DNA from: Verrucomicrobiaceae bacterium
GTDB taxonomy: Bacteria; Verrucomicrobiota; Verrucomicrobiia; Verrucomicrobiales; Verrucomicrobiaceae
Length of the DNA: 51,503 nt
Reading direction: 5' to 3'
Assembly: GCA_027490195.1 (NCBI GenBank)
Contig: JAIXYN010000017.1
Span: 1 to 51,503 of the forward strand
Shown: positions 18,261 through 27,068 of the stretch, in pieces
How the letters are laid out: every line of letters starts with the position of its first letter
Position numbering within the stretch: position 1 is the first letter of the stretch
Position numbers and translations under genes: made by a program
The notes under the pieces: generated by a model
Databases searched by the model: none
What the model saw: the letters and a program-made list of their open reading frames with translations, nothing else
What the model was told of the DNA's origin: nothing

Positions 18261-19804
18261 GTGCTGTTTCCATTTTTAATGATGTTATTGGTCCGGTGAT
18301 GCGCGGGCCGTCGAGTTCGCACTGTGCGGCGGCGCTGAGGATCGGGCGACTGGCGCGTGATTTGATGGAGGGAGACATCGCGGAAGTGCTGGTGGAGTTT
18401 GATCGTGCGGGATCGCTGCCCACCACGCATGAGAGCCAGGGTTCGGACATGGGACTGTTTGGTGGATTGCTGGGCTGGGACGCGGATGATGAGCGGCTGC
18501 CGGACTCTGCGAAAGCGCTTGAGGAGGCAGGGATCAAGCTGCGCATTGAAACGGTGGATGTGGGGGATCCGCATCCGAATACCTACCGGCTGACTCTGCG
18601 CAATGTGCGGGAGCAGCATGCGCTGATCGCGATTTCGACTGGGGGCGGGATGATGGAGGTGCTGAGCATTGATGGCGTGGCGATGAGCATGGACGGTGGG
18701 TATCATGAGACGCTGATCTGGCTGCCGCAGACGGTGAGTGCTGCATTTGAGGCGGACGAGGTCATTCGACATGATACGGGTGAAAATCAGCTCATTCAGG
18801 TGAAGGCGGCTGCGTTTGTGGGCACGGATCACCTGCCGGCATTGGCGGTGAAGCGGCTGGCTCCTGTACTGCCGGTGCCTTCGCGAAAGGACATGCGCGT
18901 GCCTTTTACGAGCTGTGCGGAGATGCTGGCGCATGATGGTGAGCAGCACACGGCGCTATGGCGGCTGGCGACGGAGTATGAGATGGCGCGGGGGAACTTC
19001 ACCGAGCGTGAAGTCATCGACAAAATGATCGCCATCGTGCGCATTCTTCAAAAGTCGATCGCCAGCGGCATTGCGGGCACTCATTACGAAGATCGCGTGC
19101 TAGGACATCAGAGCGGGCGCTTTAACGAACTGATGCAGGCAGGCAAACTGCTCGATGGCGGGGCGCTCAATCGCATCGTGCTGTATGTGACCGCATTGAT
19201 GGAGGTGAAGAGTTCCATGGGCGTCATTGTGGCTGCGCCGACGGCGGGGGCCTGTGCGGCGCTGCCGGGAGCGGTGATCGGCATGGCGGAAGCGCTGGGC
19301 AAGAGCGAGGAGGAGATGGCGCAGGCGATGCTGGCGAGTGGAGTGATTGGCGTGTTCATCGCCACGCGGTGGACGTTTGCGGCGGAGGTGGGTGGTTGTC
19401 AGGCGGAGGGTGGCGCGGCAGCGAGCATGGCGGCTGCGGCGCTGGTGACGCTGGCGGGCGGCACGCGGGATCAGGCCATCGCGGCGGCGTCGATGGCGTT
19501 TCAGAGCATGCTGGGGCTGATCTGTGATCCGATTGCGAACCGGGTGGAGGCACCTTGCCTGGGCAAGAACGTAATGGCGGCGAGCAATGCGCTGTCTTGT
19601 GCGAACATGGCGCTGGCGGGTTTTGATCCGCTGATTCCGCTGGATGAGGTGATCGATGCGGCGAAGGGCGTGGCGGCGATGATGCCGAGGGAGCACCGGT
19701 GTACTTCACTGGGGGGGCTGGCGATCACGCCGACATCACTGGAGATTGAGCGGAAGCTGGGGGCGCTGAAGGCGAAGGGGTGCGGCGGGTGCGGGTGTGG
19801 GTGA
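18257..19804 (+). CDS. L-serine ammonia-lyase, iron-sulfur-dependent, single chain
   Basis: This 515-residue cytoplasmic enzyme converts L-serine to pyruvate and ammonia. The beta domain comes first (about 1-210; GPSSSHCAAALRIG and the THESQGSDMGLFGGLLG segment) and the alpha domain second (about 235-500). Candidate ligands for the 4Fe-4S cluster are among Cys333 (TAGACAALPG), Cys381 (EVGGCQAEGG), Cys423 (LICDPIANRV) and Cys434. The extreme C-terminus is a glycine-cysteine tail with Cys at 509, 512 and 514. In type 2 serine dehydratases a C-terminal cysteine can reach back to the cluster as the fourth ligand, which gives this tail a plausible role. Its start overlaps the sulfatase stop. Confidence 0.9.
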   Translation: MSAVSIFNDVIGPVMRGPSSSHCAAALRIGRLARDLMEGDIAEVLVEFDRAGSLPTTHESQGSDMGLFGGLLGWDADDERLPDSAKALEEAGIKLRIETVDVGDPHPNTYRLTLRNVREQHALIAISTGGGMMEVLSIDGVAMSMDGGYHETLIWLPQTVSAAFEADEVIRHDTGENQLIQVKAAAFVGTDHLPALAVKRLAPVLPVPSRKDMRVPFTSCAEMLAHDGEQHTALWRLATEYEMARGNFTEREVIDKMIAIVRILQKSIASGIAGTHYEDRVLGHQSGRFNELMQAGKLLDGGALNRIVLYVTALMEVKSSMGVIVAAPTAGACAALPGAVIGMAEALGKSEEEMAQAMLASGVIGVFIATRWTFAAEVGGCQAEGGAAASMAAAALVTLAGGTRDQAIAAASMAFQSMLGLICDPIANRVEAPCLGKNVMAASNALSCANMALAGFDPLIPLDEVIDAAKGVAAMMPREHRCTSLGGLAITPTSLEIERKLGALKAKGCGGCGCG

Positions 19805-19809
19805 GTTGA

Positions 19810-19829
19810 TGACGGTTTTGAAACCGTCA
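19810..19829 (+). terminator. Hairpin just after the serine dehydratase stop, possible terminator
   Basis: TGACGGTT and AACCGTCA form a perfect 8-bp stem around a TTGA loop, five bases after the stop codon. A mixed stretch with TTTT (19845-19848) comes later but not directly behind the stem, so intrinsic termination is only likely, not shown. Confidence 0.45.
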
Positions 19830-19847
19830 CCTCAAGGGCGCTGCTTT

Positions 19848-20081
19848 TCATTGGACCTCTTTCATGGACTGGAGCTGAATGAGGTGGGTCAGGCTGGCGA
19901 AGGCGGTGTCGTCGATGTAGCCTTGCGCTTTGCGGCTGAGCTTTTCGCTGCGCTGCAGGGCTTTGATTTCCAGACCGCATTCGGAACTTCGCGCTGGGCG
20001 GGCTGCACTGGCTGGCAGATGGCGGCTGAAACTGAAACGGGGGATCGTTGAAAGAGGGTTGCGCTGGAGGTATTATTCTCT
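19848..20081 (-). pseudogene. Open minus-strand stretch without a normal start, possible gene remnant
   Basis: On the minus strand one frame is open for about 78 codons and ends in TGA at 19848-19850. Its second half reads like real helical protein (ECGLEIKALQRSEKLSRK, then GYIDDTAFASLTHLIQLQS). It has no ATG, GTG or TTG at its beginning, only a late ATG four codons before the stop. It could be the tail of a decayed gene, a small protein with a non-standard start, or chance. It occupies the whole 300-base gap between the dehydratase and the PA14 cytochrome. Confidence 0.3.
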
Positions 20082-20103
20082 TAGCCAAGTTTCACCCCCT
20101 TTC

Positions 20104-22452
20104 ATGGCTCAAACATCCCCCCATTTTCGATTTGCCTGGCTCACGCTTGGGCTGCTGACGGCGTACGCTCCTGCCGCAGAACATCCCGGTGCCGTTATTT
20201 ACAAGAAGATGTGCCAGGAGTGCCACGGGCCCCAAGGTCAGGGCGTGAAGGACAAGTATGATGATCCGCTCACGGGCGATCTCACGCTGGAGGCGCTGGC
20301 GCGCAAGATCGAGCGCACGATGCCGGAGGACAAGGAGGGCACGTGTGTGGGCGAGGATGCGAAGCAGGTGGCGGCTTACATTTACGACACTTTTTATTCG
20401 GGGGCAGCGCAGGCGCGCAGTCATCCGCCGGGTCAGGATCTGAGCCGGCTGACCATCGCGCAGTATCGCACTTCCGTGATGGATCTGATCGGGCGCTTTC
20501 GCATGGGGCCGGGATTTGACCGGCCGGTGAATGCCGAGGCAGGGCTGAAGGGCAATTATCGTGGCACCGAACTGCCGAAGCCCGGAGAGCCCGTGGTGGA
20601 CACGACGCCGAAGAATGGCGTCAAGGCGAAGCGGCCAAACTACAAGTTTGAGCGCATCGATCCGCAGGTGGCGTTTCACTTTGGCGCTGACAGCCCGGAC
20701 AAGGAAAAGATGGAAGCCGAGCAGTTTCAGGATTCCTGGGAAGGCAGCGTGGTGGCGGAGGAAACGGGGGTTTATGAATTCATCCTCAAGACTGAAAACG
20801 GCGCACGGCTGTGGATCAATGACACGAGTGAAAACGATGCCCTGATTGATGCCTGGGTGAGCGCGGGGCCCACGGTGCGGGAGGAGAAGAAGAGCCTGTA
20901 CCTCGTGGGTGGGCGGGCGTACCGGCTGCGGCTGGAGCATTTCAAATTCAAGGAGAAGTCTTCGTCCATCGAACTGCTGTGGAAACCACCGCATGGCGTG
21001 GTGGAGATCATCCCGCAGCATGCGCTGCGCACCGACCGGCCGCGTGAGCTCATGATTGTGAAGACGAGCTTTCCTGCGGACGACCGCAGCGTGGGCTATG
21101 AGCGCGGCACCTCCATTTCCAAAGGCTGGGATCAGGCTGCGACGGATGCAGCGATCACCACCGCCGAGCATGTGGAGGAGAATCTGAATGAACTGGCCGG
21201 CACCAAAGATGATGCGCCGGATCGCGTGGAGAAGCTCAAGAAGTTTGCGTTCACGTTTGTGGAGGCTGCCTTCTGCCGACCTCTGACGGAGGAGCAGAAG
21301 CAGCTCTTTGTGGAAAAGCTGTTTGCCTCCGCCAAGAGCCCAGAGCAGGCGGTGAAGCGCGTGGTGCTGTTTGCGCTGAAGTCACCGCAGTTTCTGTATC
21401 CTGAACTGCGCGAAAGCGACAAGCCCGATGACTTCGCCATGGCCTCACGTCTGGCCCTCACGCTGTGGGACTCCATTCCCGACAGAAAGCTGATGCAGGC
21501 CGCGACGTCTGGCAAACTGCACACGCCGGAGCAGATCCGCGCGGAGGCGCAGCGCATGCTGCCTGACCCACGCACGAAGGCGAAGCTGCACGGCTTCTTC
21601 CACCACTGGCTGGAACTGGAGCGCGCCGAGGGCAATGCCAAGGACCTCAAGATTTTCCCCGGCTTTGATGACAGCGTGCTGGCGGATCTCCGCGAGTCGC
21701 TGTTCGAGTTTCTCGATCAGGTGGTGTGGAGTCCGCAGTCTGACTACCGTCAGCTTTTGCAGGCGGATTACTTGCTGCTCAATGACCGACTCGGGAAATT
21801 CTACGGCAAGCCGATTCAGGGCAGTGAGTTCCAGCAGGTGGCGTTTGATCCGAAGCAGCGTGCGGGAGTGGTGACGCATCCGTATTTGCTGGCGTCGCTG
21901 GCGTCCAGCCGCGCGACTTCGCCGATTCATCGCGGTGTGTTTTTGACGCGGAACATCGTGGGCCTCTCGCTGCGGCCACCGCCGATGGCCGTGTCCTTTG
22001 ATGAGAGTCATTTCAATCCGAAGCTGACCATGCGAGAGAAGATTACGGAGCTGACGCGCAATAAGAGCTGCATGTCATGCCACTCCACGATCAACCCGCT
22101 GGGTTTCAGTCTGGAAAATTTCGACGCCATCGGGCGCTGGCGCACGCAGGACAACCACAAGCCGGTGAATGCCAACGGCGAATTTGCCGATGACGAAGGC
22201 AAGGTAGTGCACCTGAGCGGGCCGCGTGACATCGTGAACTACGTGGCGGGCAGCCCGTATGGGCATCGCGCCTTCATCCGGCAGCTCTTCAATCATTTCG
22301 TGAAGCAGCAGCCGCTGGCCTATGGACCGCAGACGCTGGAAGATCTGCAGAAGAGCTTTGCGGCATCGAGCTTCAACGTGCAGAAGCTGCTCGTGGATCT
22401 GGCACTGGTGGCAGTGCTGAACGGGCGGGAGATGAATTCGGCAACGCCTTGA
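20104..22452 (+). CDS. PA14- and DUF1592/DUF1588/DUF1585-containing c-type cytochrome-like protein
   Basis: This 782-residue exported protein has a signal peptide (about 1-25). An N-terminal cytochrome c-like domain carries C37-Q-E-C40-H41. A PA14-like carbohydrate-binding beta domain lies at about 190-315 (EAEQFQDSWEGSVVAEETGVYEF, then GARLWIND). The DUF1595/DUF1592/DUF1588/DUF1585 chain follows (about 380-780), with a second heme-type motif C656-M-S-C659-H660 just before NPLGFSLENFDAIGRWR. The start was placed at the ATG before the signal peptide. Proteins of this build are typical of Planctomycetes and Verrucomicrobia; their redox role is assumed from the heme motifs and is unproven. It is the last + strand gene and has no DUF1552 partner beside it. 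Confidence 0.8.
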   Translation: MAQTSPHFRFAWLTLGLLTAYAPAAEHPGAVIYKKMCQECHGPQGQGVKDKYDDPLTGDLTLEALARKIERTMPEDKEGTCVGEDAKQVAAYIYDTFYSGAAQARSHPPGQDLSRLTIAQYRTSVMDLIGRFRMGPGFDRPVNAEAGLKGNYRGTELPKPGEPVVDTTPKNGVKAKRPNYKFERIDPQVAFHFGADSPDKEKMEAEQFQDSWEGSVVAEETGVYEFILKTENGARLWINDTSENDALIDAWVSAGPTVREEKKSLYLVGGRAYRLRLEHFKFKEKSSSIELLWKPPHGVVEIIPQHALRTDRPRELMIVKTSFPADDRSVGYERGTSISKGWDQAATDAAITTAEHVEENLNELAGTKDDAPDRVEKLKKFAFTFVEAAFCRPLTEEQKQLFVEKLFASAKSPEQAVKRVVLFALKSPQFLYPELRESDKPDDFAMASRLALTLWDSIPDRKLMQAATSGKLHTPEQIRAEAQRMLPDPRTKAKLHGFFHHWLELERAEGNAKDLKIFPGFDDSVLADLRESLFEFLDQVVWSPQSDYRQLLQADYLLLNDRLGKFYGKPIQGSEFQQVAFDPKQRAGVVTHPYLLASLASSRATSPIHRGVFLTRNIVGLSLRPPPMAVSFDESHFNPKLTMREKITELTRNKSCMSCHSTINPLGFSLENFDAIGRWRTQDNHKPVNANGEFADDEGKVVHLSGPRDIVNYVAGSPYGHRAFIRQLFNHFVKQQPLAYGPQTLEDLQKSFAASSFNVQKLLVDLALVAVLNGREMNSATP

Positions 22453-22579
22453 GCGCGACGCGCCCTCTTCCTCGGGCATGATTACCGCTGCTCATCCCCC
22501 CCTCTCACCAAGTGCCCCTCTCTCGATCAAGTCAGGGACACGTGGCTGAGTAGAGCTGGCGGGAGTTTTGATTTGGGCT

Positions 22580-22689
22580 GGTAAAAGATTGCCGGTAAAA
22601 GATGAAGAACGGGGTCCTGCTCACAAGGCCAGCGGCACCTCTGGGCACAGTCCTGCTCTGGAAAAATCTTTTACCCCTCATCTTTTACC
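22580..22689. repeat. Inverted-repeat element built from four GGTAAAAGAT decamers
   Basis: GGTAAAAGAT occurs at 22580-22589 and 22594-22603, and its exact reverse complement at 22666-22675 and 22680-22689. In both arms the two decamers are separated by four bases (TGCC on the left; GAGG when the right arm is read in reverse), so the arms can pair over 20 of 24 positions around a 62-base centre. It could be a small non-autonomous mobile element, a bidirectional terminator for the convergent blocks or a structured RNA. No flanking target duplication was found. Confidence 0.65.
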
Positions 22690-22948
22690 CGCCATGTCCC
22701 TAGCTATGATCCCTCAACCTCGGTATTGACGTCACCACCGAGGCCAGCCCAGTCCCCATGACCTCGTCGAAAACGGTACCAAGCCTGTCCGTACGATCCA
22801 TGGAAGCGTTGAACAAAAGGCCGGGGTAGAAGCCCCCGCCCCGCCTCATGCCCAAATCTCGTGGCTCACGCGTCAGAGGCGCATTCGAGGCGGACGATTC
22901 AAGCGATTGGAAGTCAATGATTTGAGCCGCAAGAGACTGCAAAATGCC

Positions 22949-22974
22949 TGGCATCTAAATATGGCATCTAAATA
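22949..22974. repeat. Perfect 13-base tandem duplication
   Basis: TGGCATCTAAATA is repeated twice without spacing. It is AT-rich inside a GC-rich region and could be a slippage or insertion/excision scar. Confidence 0.6.
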
Positions 22975-23071
22975 TCTGGTGTCGCTCCAGGCGGCGAAGG
23001 GGAATACGCCTACCGGGCAGGACCGGCACTATCTGTATCAGGGCACTTTTTCTGTCCAAACCCAAGCAGAG

Positions 23072-23854
23072 TCAAAAATCGCGGCTGTAGCCCGCGAGCC
23101 AGCCACCATCGACGGGGATGATGGCACCGTTGAGGTAGGAGCTTTCTGGGGCAGCGAGGAAGAGGACGGCGTGGGCGATTTCCTCGGGCTGGCCGGGGCG
23201 TCCGAGGGGGACGTGGGCAAGCATGGCCTGGACGCGGTCATTGAACTGCCCATTCTCGCCGTAGAAGAGCTGCTTCGTGCCTTCACTGAGGATGGAGCCC
23301 GGGGCGATGCAATTGGTCAGGATGCCCTGCGAGCCGAGTTCGATGGCCATGGTGCGGGTGAGATTGACGACACCGGCCTTGGCGGCGGTGTAGGCGCATT
23401 GGAGACGCGCGGGCACCAGGCCCATGACGGAGGAAATGTTGATGATGCGTCCGGATTTACGTTGGAGCATGTGGCGCGAGGCGGTCTTGCTGACGAGGAA
23501 GAGGCCGGTGAGGTCCACGCGGAGGATGCGGTCCCATTCCTCGGCGGGAAAGGAGTCGATGTTCACGCGGTGGGCCATGGTGTTGATGCCGGCGTTGTTG
23601 ACGAGGATGTCGAGGCGACCGTGCGCGGCGATGATCTCGCTGATGGCTGATTCGATCTGTTTTTCATCGGTGACATCCATGCGGAGTGCCATGGCTCCGG
23701 GCGTGGCAGCGGCGAGCTTGCTGGCACCTTCGAGGTTGATGTCGGCATAGACGACTTTGGCGCCGTTGGAGGCAAGCGAGGCACAGATGGCTTGGCCAAT
23801 GGCACCGGCAGCACCGGTGACGAGGGCGACTTGGTCTTTGAGTTGAACTTTCAT
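23072..23854 (-). CDS. SDR family NAD-dependent oxidoreductase
   Basis: This 260-residue classical short-chain dehydrogenase has the cofactor motif TGAAGAIG (13-20), NNAG at 86-89 and the catalytic Tyr155-x-x-x-Lys159 in YTAAK with Ser141/142 before it. Asp38 at the end of the second strand favours NAD over NADP. The C-terminal VDGGWLAGYSRDF is normal for the family. It is the last gene of the long minus-strand operon, 14 bases after E2. In the sugar-acid pathway proposed for this operon it could be the first sugar dehydrogenase or a keto-acid reductase; its substrate cannot be read from sequence. Confidence 0.88.
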   Translation of the reverse strand: MKVQLKDQVALVTGAAGAIGQAICASLASNGAKVVYADINLEGASKLAAATPGAMALRMDVTDEKQIESAISEIIAAHGRLDILVNNAGINTMAHRVNIDSFPAEEWDRILRVDLTGLFLVSKTASRHMLQRKSGRIINISSVMGLVPARLQCAYTAAKAGVVNLTRTMAIELGSQGILTNCIAPGSILSEGTKQLFYGENGQFNDRVQAMLAHVPLGRPGQPEEIAHAVLFLAAPESSYLNGAIIPVDGGWLAGYSRDF

Positions 23855-23868
23855 GAGTGGGGATAGTT

Positions 23869-25068
23869 TTATACGAGCCCGAGGAGAGGGTGCTCGATGA
23901 GGTGGCGGAGGGTTTGTAGAAAGCGCGCGGCGGCGGCACCGTCGTTCACGCGGTGATCAAAGGTGAGGCTGAGCGTGAGGCGGTCACGCGCGGTGAAGGT
24001 GCCGTCATCGAGCGGAACGGCCTCCCGCACGATGGCACCGATGCCGAGGATGGCGGACTCGGGGGGATTTATAACCGGAGTGAAGGCCTCAACGCCGAGG
24101 CTGCCGAGATTGCTGAGAGTGAAGCACGCGCCCTGCATGTCTGCGGCTGCGAGGTGACCGGAACGGGCGGCGGCGATGAGCTTCTGAGATTGCACGGCGA
24201 TCTGAGTGAGCGTGGAGGTGCCTGCGTCACGGATGACGGGGACGAGCAGGCCAACCTCAGTGTCCACAGCGATGCCGAGGTGGATACTCTCGGGGAGCAG
24301 CAGATGATCCTCTGCCCACGTGGCGGCGAGCATGGGATGCTGCAGCAAGGCGACGGCGGTGAGTTTGACAAGGATGTCGTTGATGCTGGGGATCGCGTGC
24401 TGGAGTGCTGAAGAGAGGGTTTTGAGCTGCTGACGAAAGGCGAGCAGCGCGGTGGCATCGCAGCGGGCGGTGATGGTGACGGGCACAGTAGTCTGTCGGC
24501 TGTGCATGAGCCGAGCGGCGATGGTGCGCCGCATGGGCGTGAGCGGCACCTTTTTCATGCCGGCGATCAAGGTGGAAGTAGCTGCGGCAAGGACATCGCA
24601 CTCGCGGATGCGGCCGCCTTTGCCGGTGGGTGCGAGTGTGGCGAGATCAACACGGTGCTCTTTGGCGGCACGGCGGGCGCGGGGGCTGGCGGGTGTCTCA
24701 GTGCGGGATTTTGTCGGCAGAGTGGTAGCAGGAGGTTGAGTTATATTTTTCTCTCCCGACTGGGGCGGCTCGCTCAACTGGCTGGTCTTGATCTCAGGTT
24801 GACTGGAAACCGGTGCGCTCTCGCCTTCGGCGAGCAAATAGCCGAGCACATGCCCGACTTTGATGGTGTCGCCCGGCTTGGGACCATCCAGCGGGATGCG
24901 CAAAATGCCGCTGTCGATGGCTTCGACTTCTTGTGCGGCTTTGTCGCTTTCGAGGGTAAAGATGGGATCTCCTTCTTTGATGAATTCGCCATCCTGCTTT
25001 AGCCATGCGAGGAACTTGCCTTCCTCCATGGACCAGCCGAGCCGGGGTAATGTGATGTTAATGGGCAT
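23869..25068 (-). CDS. 2-oxoacid dehydrogenase E2, dihydrolipoamide acyltransferase
   Basis: This 399-residue E2 subunit has one N-terminal lipoyl domain (1-80, lipoylated Lys43 in LESDKAAQ), a Pro/Thr-rich linker, a peripheral-subunit-binding domain (about 127-160, SPRARRAAKEHRVDL...GKGGRI) and a C-terminal acyltransferase domain (about 170-399) with catalytic His372 and Asp376 in DHRVNDG. It transfers the acyl group from E1 to CoA. It lies 8 bases after the fused E1 gene. No E3 (lipoamide dehydrogenase) gene is in the window, so a shared E3 is expected. The acyl substrate (acetyl from pyruvate, branched-chain or acetoin-derived) is undecided; context favours pyruvate. Confidence 0.9.
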   Translation of the reverse strand: MPINITLPRLGWSMEEGKFLAWLKQDGEFIKEGDPIFTLESDKAAQEVEAIDSGILRIPLDGPKPGDTIKVGHVLGYLLAEGESAPVSSQPEIKTSQLSEPPQSGEKNITQPPATTLPTKSRTETPASPRARRAAKEHRVDLATLAPTGKGGRIRECDVLAAATSTLIAGMKKVPLTPMRRTIAARLMHSRQTTVPVTITARCDATALLAFRQQLKTLSSALQHAIPSINDILVKLTAVALLQHPMLAATWAEDHLLLPESIHLGIAVDTEVGLLVPVIRDAGTSTLTQIAVQSQKLIAAARSGHLAAADMQGACFTLSNLGSLGVEAFTPVINPPESAILGIGAIVREAVPLDDGTFTARDRLTLSLTFDHRVNDGAAAARFLQTLRHLIEHPLLGLV

Positions 25069-25076
25069 GGCGTTGT

Positions 25077-27068
25077 CTATTCAGCGCAAAGTTCGCGAAT
25101 GGCTTGGGCAATGGATTCGACATTCGGCACCACCGCTGCCTCAAGTATGGGACTGTAGGGAGTGGGTGAGGGCTTGCCGTTGAGACGGCGAATGGGGGCA
25201 TCAAGTTCGTCGAAGCCACGGTCGGCGAGTTGCGCGGCGATCTCGGCTCCGATGCCGCAGTGCGCGAAGTCTTCGTCCACGATGATGAGGCGGCCTGTCT
25301 TTGCTACGGACTGAATGATGGTGTCCACGTCGAGCGGTGCAACGGTGCGCGGGTCGATGAGTTCGACAGAGATGCCTTCCTTCGCGAGGGTCTCACAAGC
25401 GGCGAGTGTCTTGTGAACCATCAGAGCAAGCGCAACGACGGTGACATCGCTGCCTTCGCGTACGATGGCGGCTTTGCCGAAGTCGATGAAGTACTCTTCC
25501 TCCGGCACGGGGCCTTTCACGGTCATCAGCTCGCGATGTTCAAGGAAGAGCACGGGGTCATCGCAAGTGAGGGCGGTTTTGAGCAGGCCTTTCGCATCGC
25601 GCGGTGATGAAGGAACCACCACACGCAGGCCTGGGAAGTGCGCATACATCGAGTAGTAGCTGCCGCTGTGATGCGTAGCCGCTGCGTGACCGATGCCGAT
25701 GCAGCCGCGCATAAGAACGGGCATCTTCAGTCGCCCGCTGCTCATGTATTGCATCTTGGCGATCTGATTGACGATCTCGCCCACGGAATCGAGCACAAAG
25801 TCGGCGAACATGAAGTCAATCACCGGGCGAGTGCCTGTCATCGCGGCGCCTCCAGCGAGGCCCACGAAGCCGCGCTCGCAGATCGGCGTATCGCGCAGTC
25901 GCTCCGGTCCATGAATGGCAAACAAGCCGCTGGTGGTGGCGAAGTTTCCGCCACGGACACCGATGCCTTCGCCCATGACGAAGATCCTCGGGTTGTGTGC
26001 CATCTCCTCGGTCAGCGCTTCAAGCGTGGCCTTCATGAAGGTCAGTTCGCGGGTGCTGGCGTTTGAGGCGGGCACATCACGCGGAGGTCCGCCGCGTGGG
26101 GCTGCATAGATGTAAGTGGTGGCGCTCTCGGCAGTTGGATAGGCGCTCTTTTCCGCAAACTCATGCGCCGTTTCAGTGTGTGCGGCGACCTCCTGCTCGA
26201 TGGCGTTGAGTTCGGCATCGGTCGCCAGGTTGTGGTCTAGCAAATGCTTCTTCAATCGAGCGATTGGGCACTGTGCTTTCCACTGCTCTACTTCTCCGCG
26301 CGTGCGGTAAGTGAAATCTCCCATGCCTTCGGCGTGCGCACGGGTGCGGTAGGTTTTGCATTCAATGAGCGTCGGGCCTTCACCGTTGCGAGCGCGCTTC
26401 ACGGCCTCGCGGGCCACGGCTTCCACGGCGAGCACATCGTTGCCATCCACTTCGATGCTGGCGATGCCATACGCCGCGCCTCGGGCTGCCACGCTAGGAT
26501 TGCCCGCGACACTGGAAAATGGAACCTCGGTGGCGAACTGGTTGTTCTCGCACACGAACAACACCGGCAGCTTCCAGATGCTCGCCATGTTCAGGCCTTC
26601 GTGAAACGCGCCGTTGTTCGCCGCGCCATCGCCAAAGAAGGCGACACCGACGTTGCCTGTCTTCATGATCAATGAGCTGTAGCCAGCGCCGGTGGCTTGC
26701 AGGATGCACGGGCCGACGATGCCACTGGTGCCCATCATGCCGATCTCCGGTGCAAACAGATGCATGGAGCCTCCGCGACCACGCGAGCAGCCGGTCTCGC
26801 GGCCATAGAGTTCTGCCATGAGCTGGCGCGGTTCCATACCTTTCGCGAGTGCATGACCATGACCGCGATGCGTGCTGAAGACGGCGTCCGCTTCATGCAA
26901 ATGCGCACACACGCCCGTGGCGATGGCTTCCTCGCCAACATAGGTGTGGCAGGCGCCGTGGATGAGCCCGCGCTGATGCGATTTTGCCAGGCGTTCTTCC
27001 ACCATGCGGATCGTGAGCATGGTGCGGTAGAGCTGAAGGGGGGATGATTGGTTCGTGAGGGAACTCAT
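25077..27068 (-). CDS. 2-oxoacid dehydrogenase E1, alpha and beta subunits fused
   Basis: This 663-residue thiamine-diphosphate enzyme carries both halves of E1 in one chain. The alpha part (about 1-320) shows HTYVGEEAIATGV, THRGHGHALAKG and the ThDP motif GDGAANNGAFHEGLN (146-160). A short Pro/Ala/Ser linker follows. The beta part starts near 340 (MKATLEALTEEMAHNPRIFV) and ends in the transketolase C-terminal domain (VELIDPRTVAPLDVDTI, IIVDEDFAHCGIG). It decarboxylates a 2-oxoacid and loads the lipoyl arm of the E2 next door. Its ATG overlaps the MFS transporter stop by four bases, tying import and oxidation together. The substrate class is not resolved by sequence alone. Confidence 0.9.
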   Translation of the reverse strand: MSSLTNQSSPLQLYRTMLTIRMVEERLAKSHQRGLIHGACHTYVGEEAIATGVCAHLHEADAVFSTHRGHGHALAKGMEPRQLMAELYGRETGCSRGRGGSMHLFAPEIGMMGTSGIVGPCILQATGAGYSSLIMKTGNVGVAFFGDGAANNGAFHEGLNMASIWKLPVLFVCENNQFATEVPFSSVAGNPSVAARGAAYGIASIEVDGNDVLAVEAVAREAVKRARNGEGPTLIECKTYRTRAHAEGMGDFTYRTRGEVEQWKAQCPIARLKKHLLDHNLATDAELNAIEQEVAAHTETAHEFAEKSAYPTAESATTYIYAAPRGGPPRDVPASNASTRELTFMKATLEALTEEMAHNPRIFVMGEGIGVRGGNFATTSGLFAIHGPERLRDTPICERGFVGLAGGAAMTGTRPVIDFMFADFVLDSVGEIVNQIAKMQYMSSGRLKMPVLMRGCIGIGHAAATHHSGSYYSMYAHFPGLRVVVPSSPRDAKGLLKTALTCDDPVLFLEHRELMTVKGPVPEEEYFIDFGKAAIVREGSDVTVVALALMVHKTLAACETLAKEGISVELIDPRTVAPLDVDTIIQSVAKTGRLIIVDEDFAHCGIGAEIAAQLADRGFDELDAPIRRLNGKPSPTPYSPILEAAVVPNVESIAQAIRELCAE

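Larger units (their letters stand above)
22453..23071. other. 619-base gene-free stretch between convergent gene blocks
   Basis: This is where the + strand half and the - strand half of the window meet. It holds the double-decamer inverted repeat (22580-22689), a 7-bp stem CCTCGGT/ACCGAGG (22718-22724 with 22737-22743) and a 13-base perfect tandem duplication (22949-22974). Short open frames cross it but have no family-like sequence or coding character. I see no RNA gene or transposase. Confidence 0.6.

Noticed and set aside
19930..20103. N-terminal extension of the PA14 cytochrome gene
   Set aside because: The signal peptide starts at the ATG at 20104, and the extension covers a region that is more protein-like on the other strand.
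22907..23650. + strand gene reading through the convergent gap into the SDR
   Set aside because: Most of it is antisense to the SDR; the remaining part has no family-like sequence.
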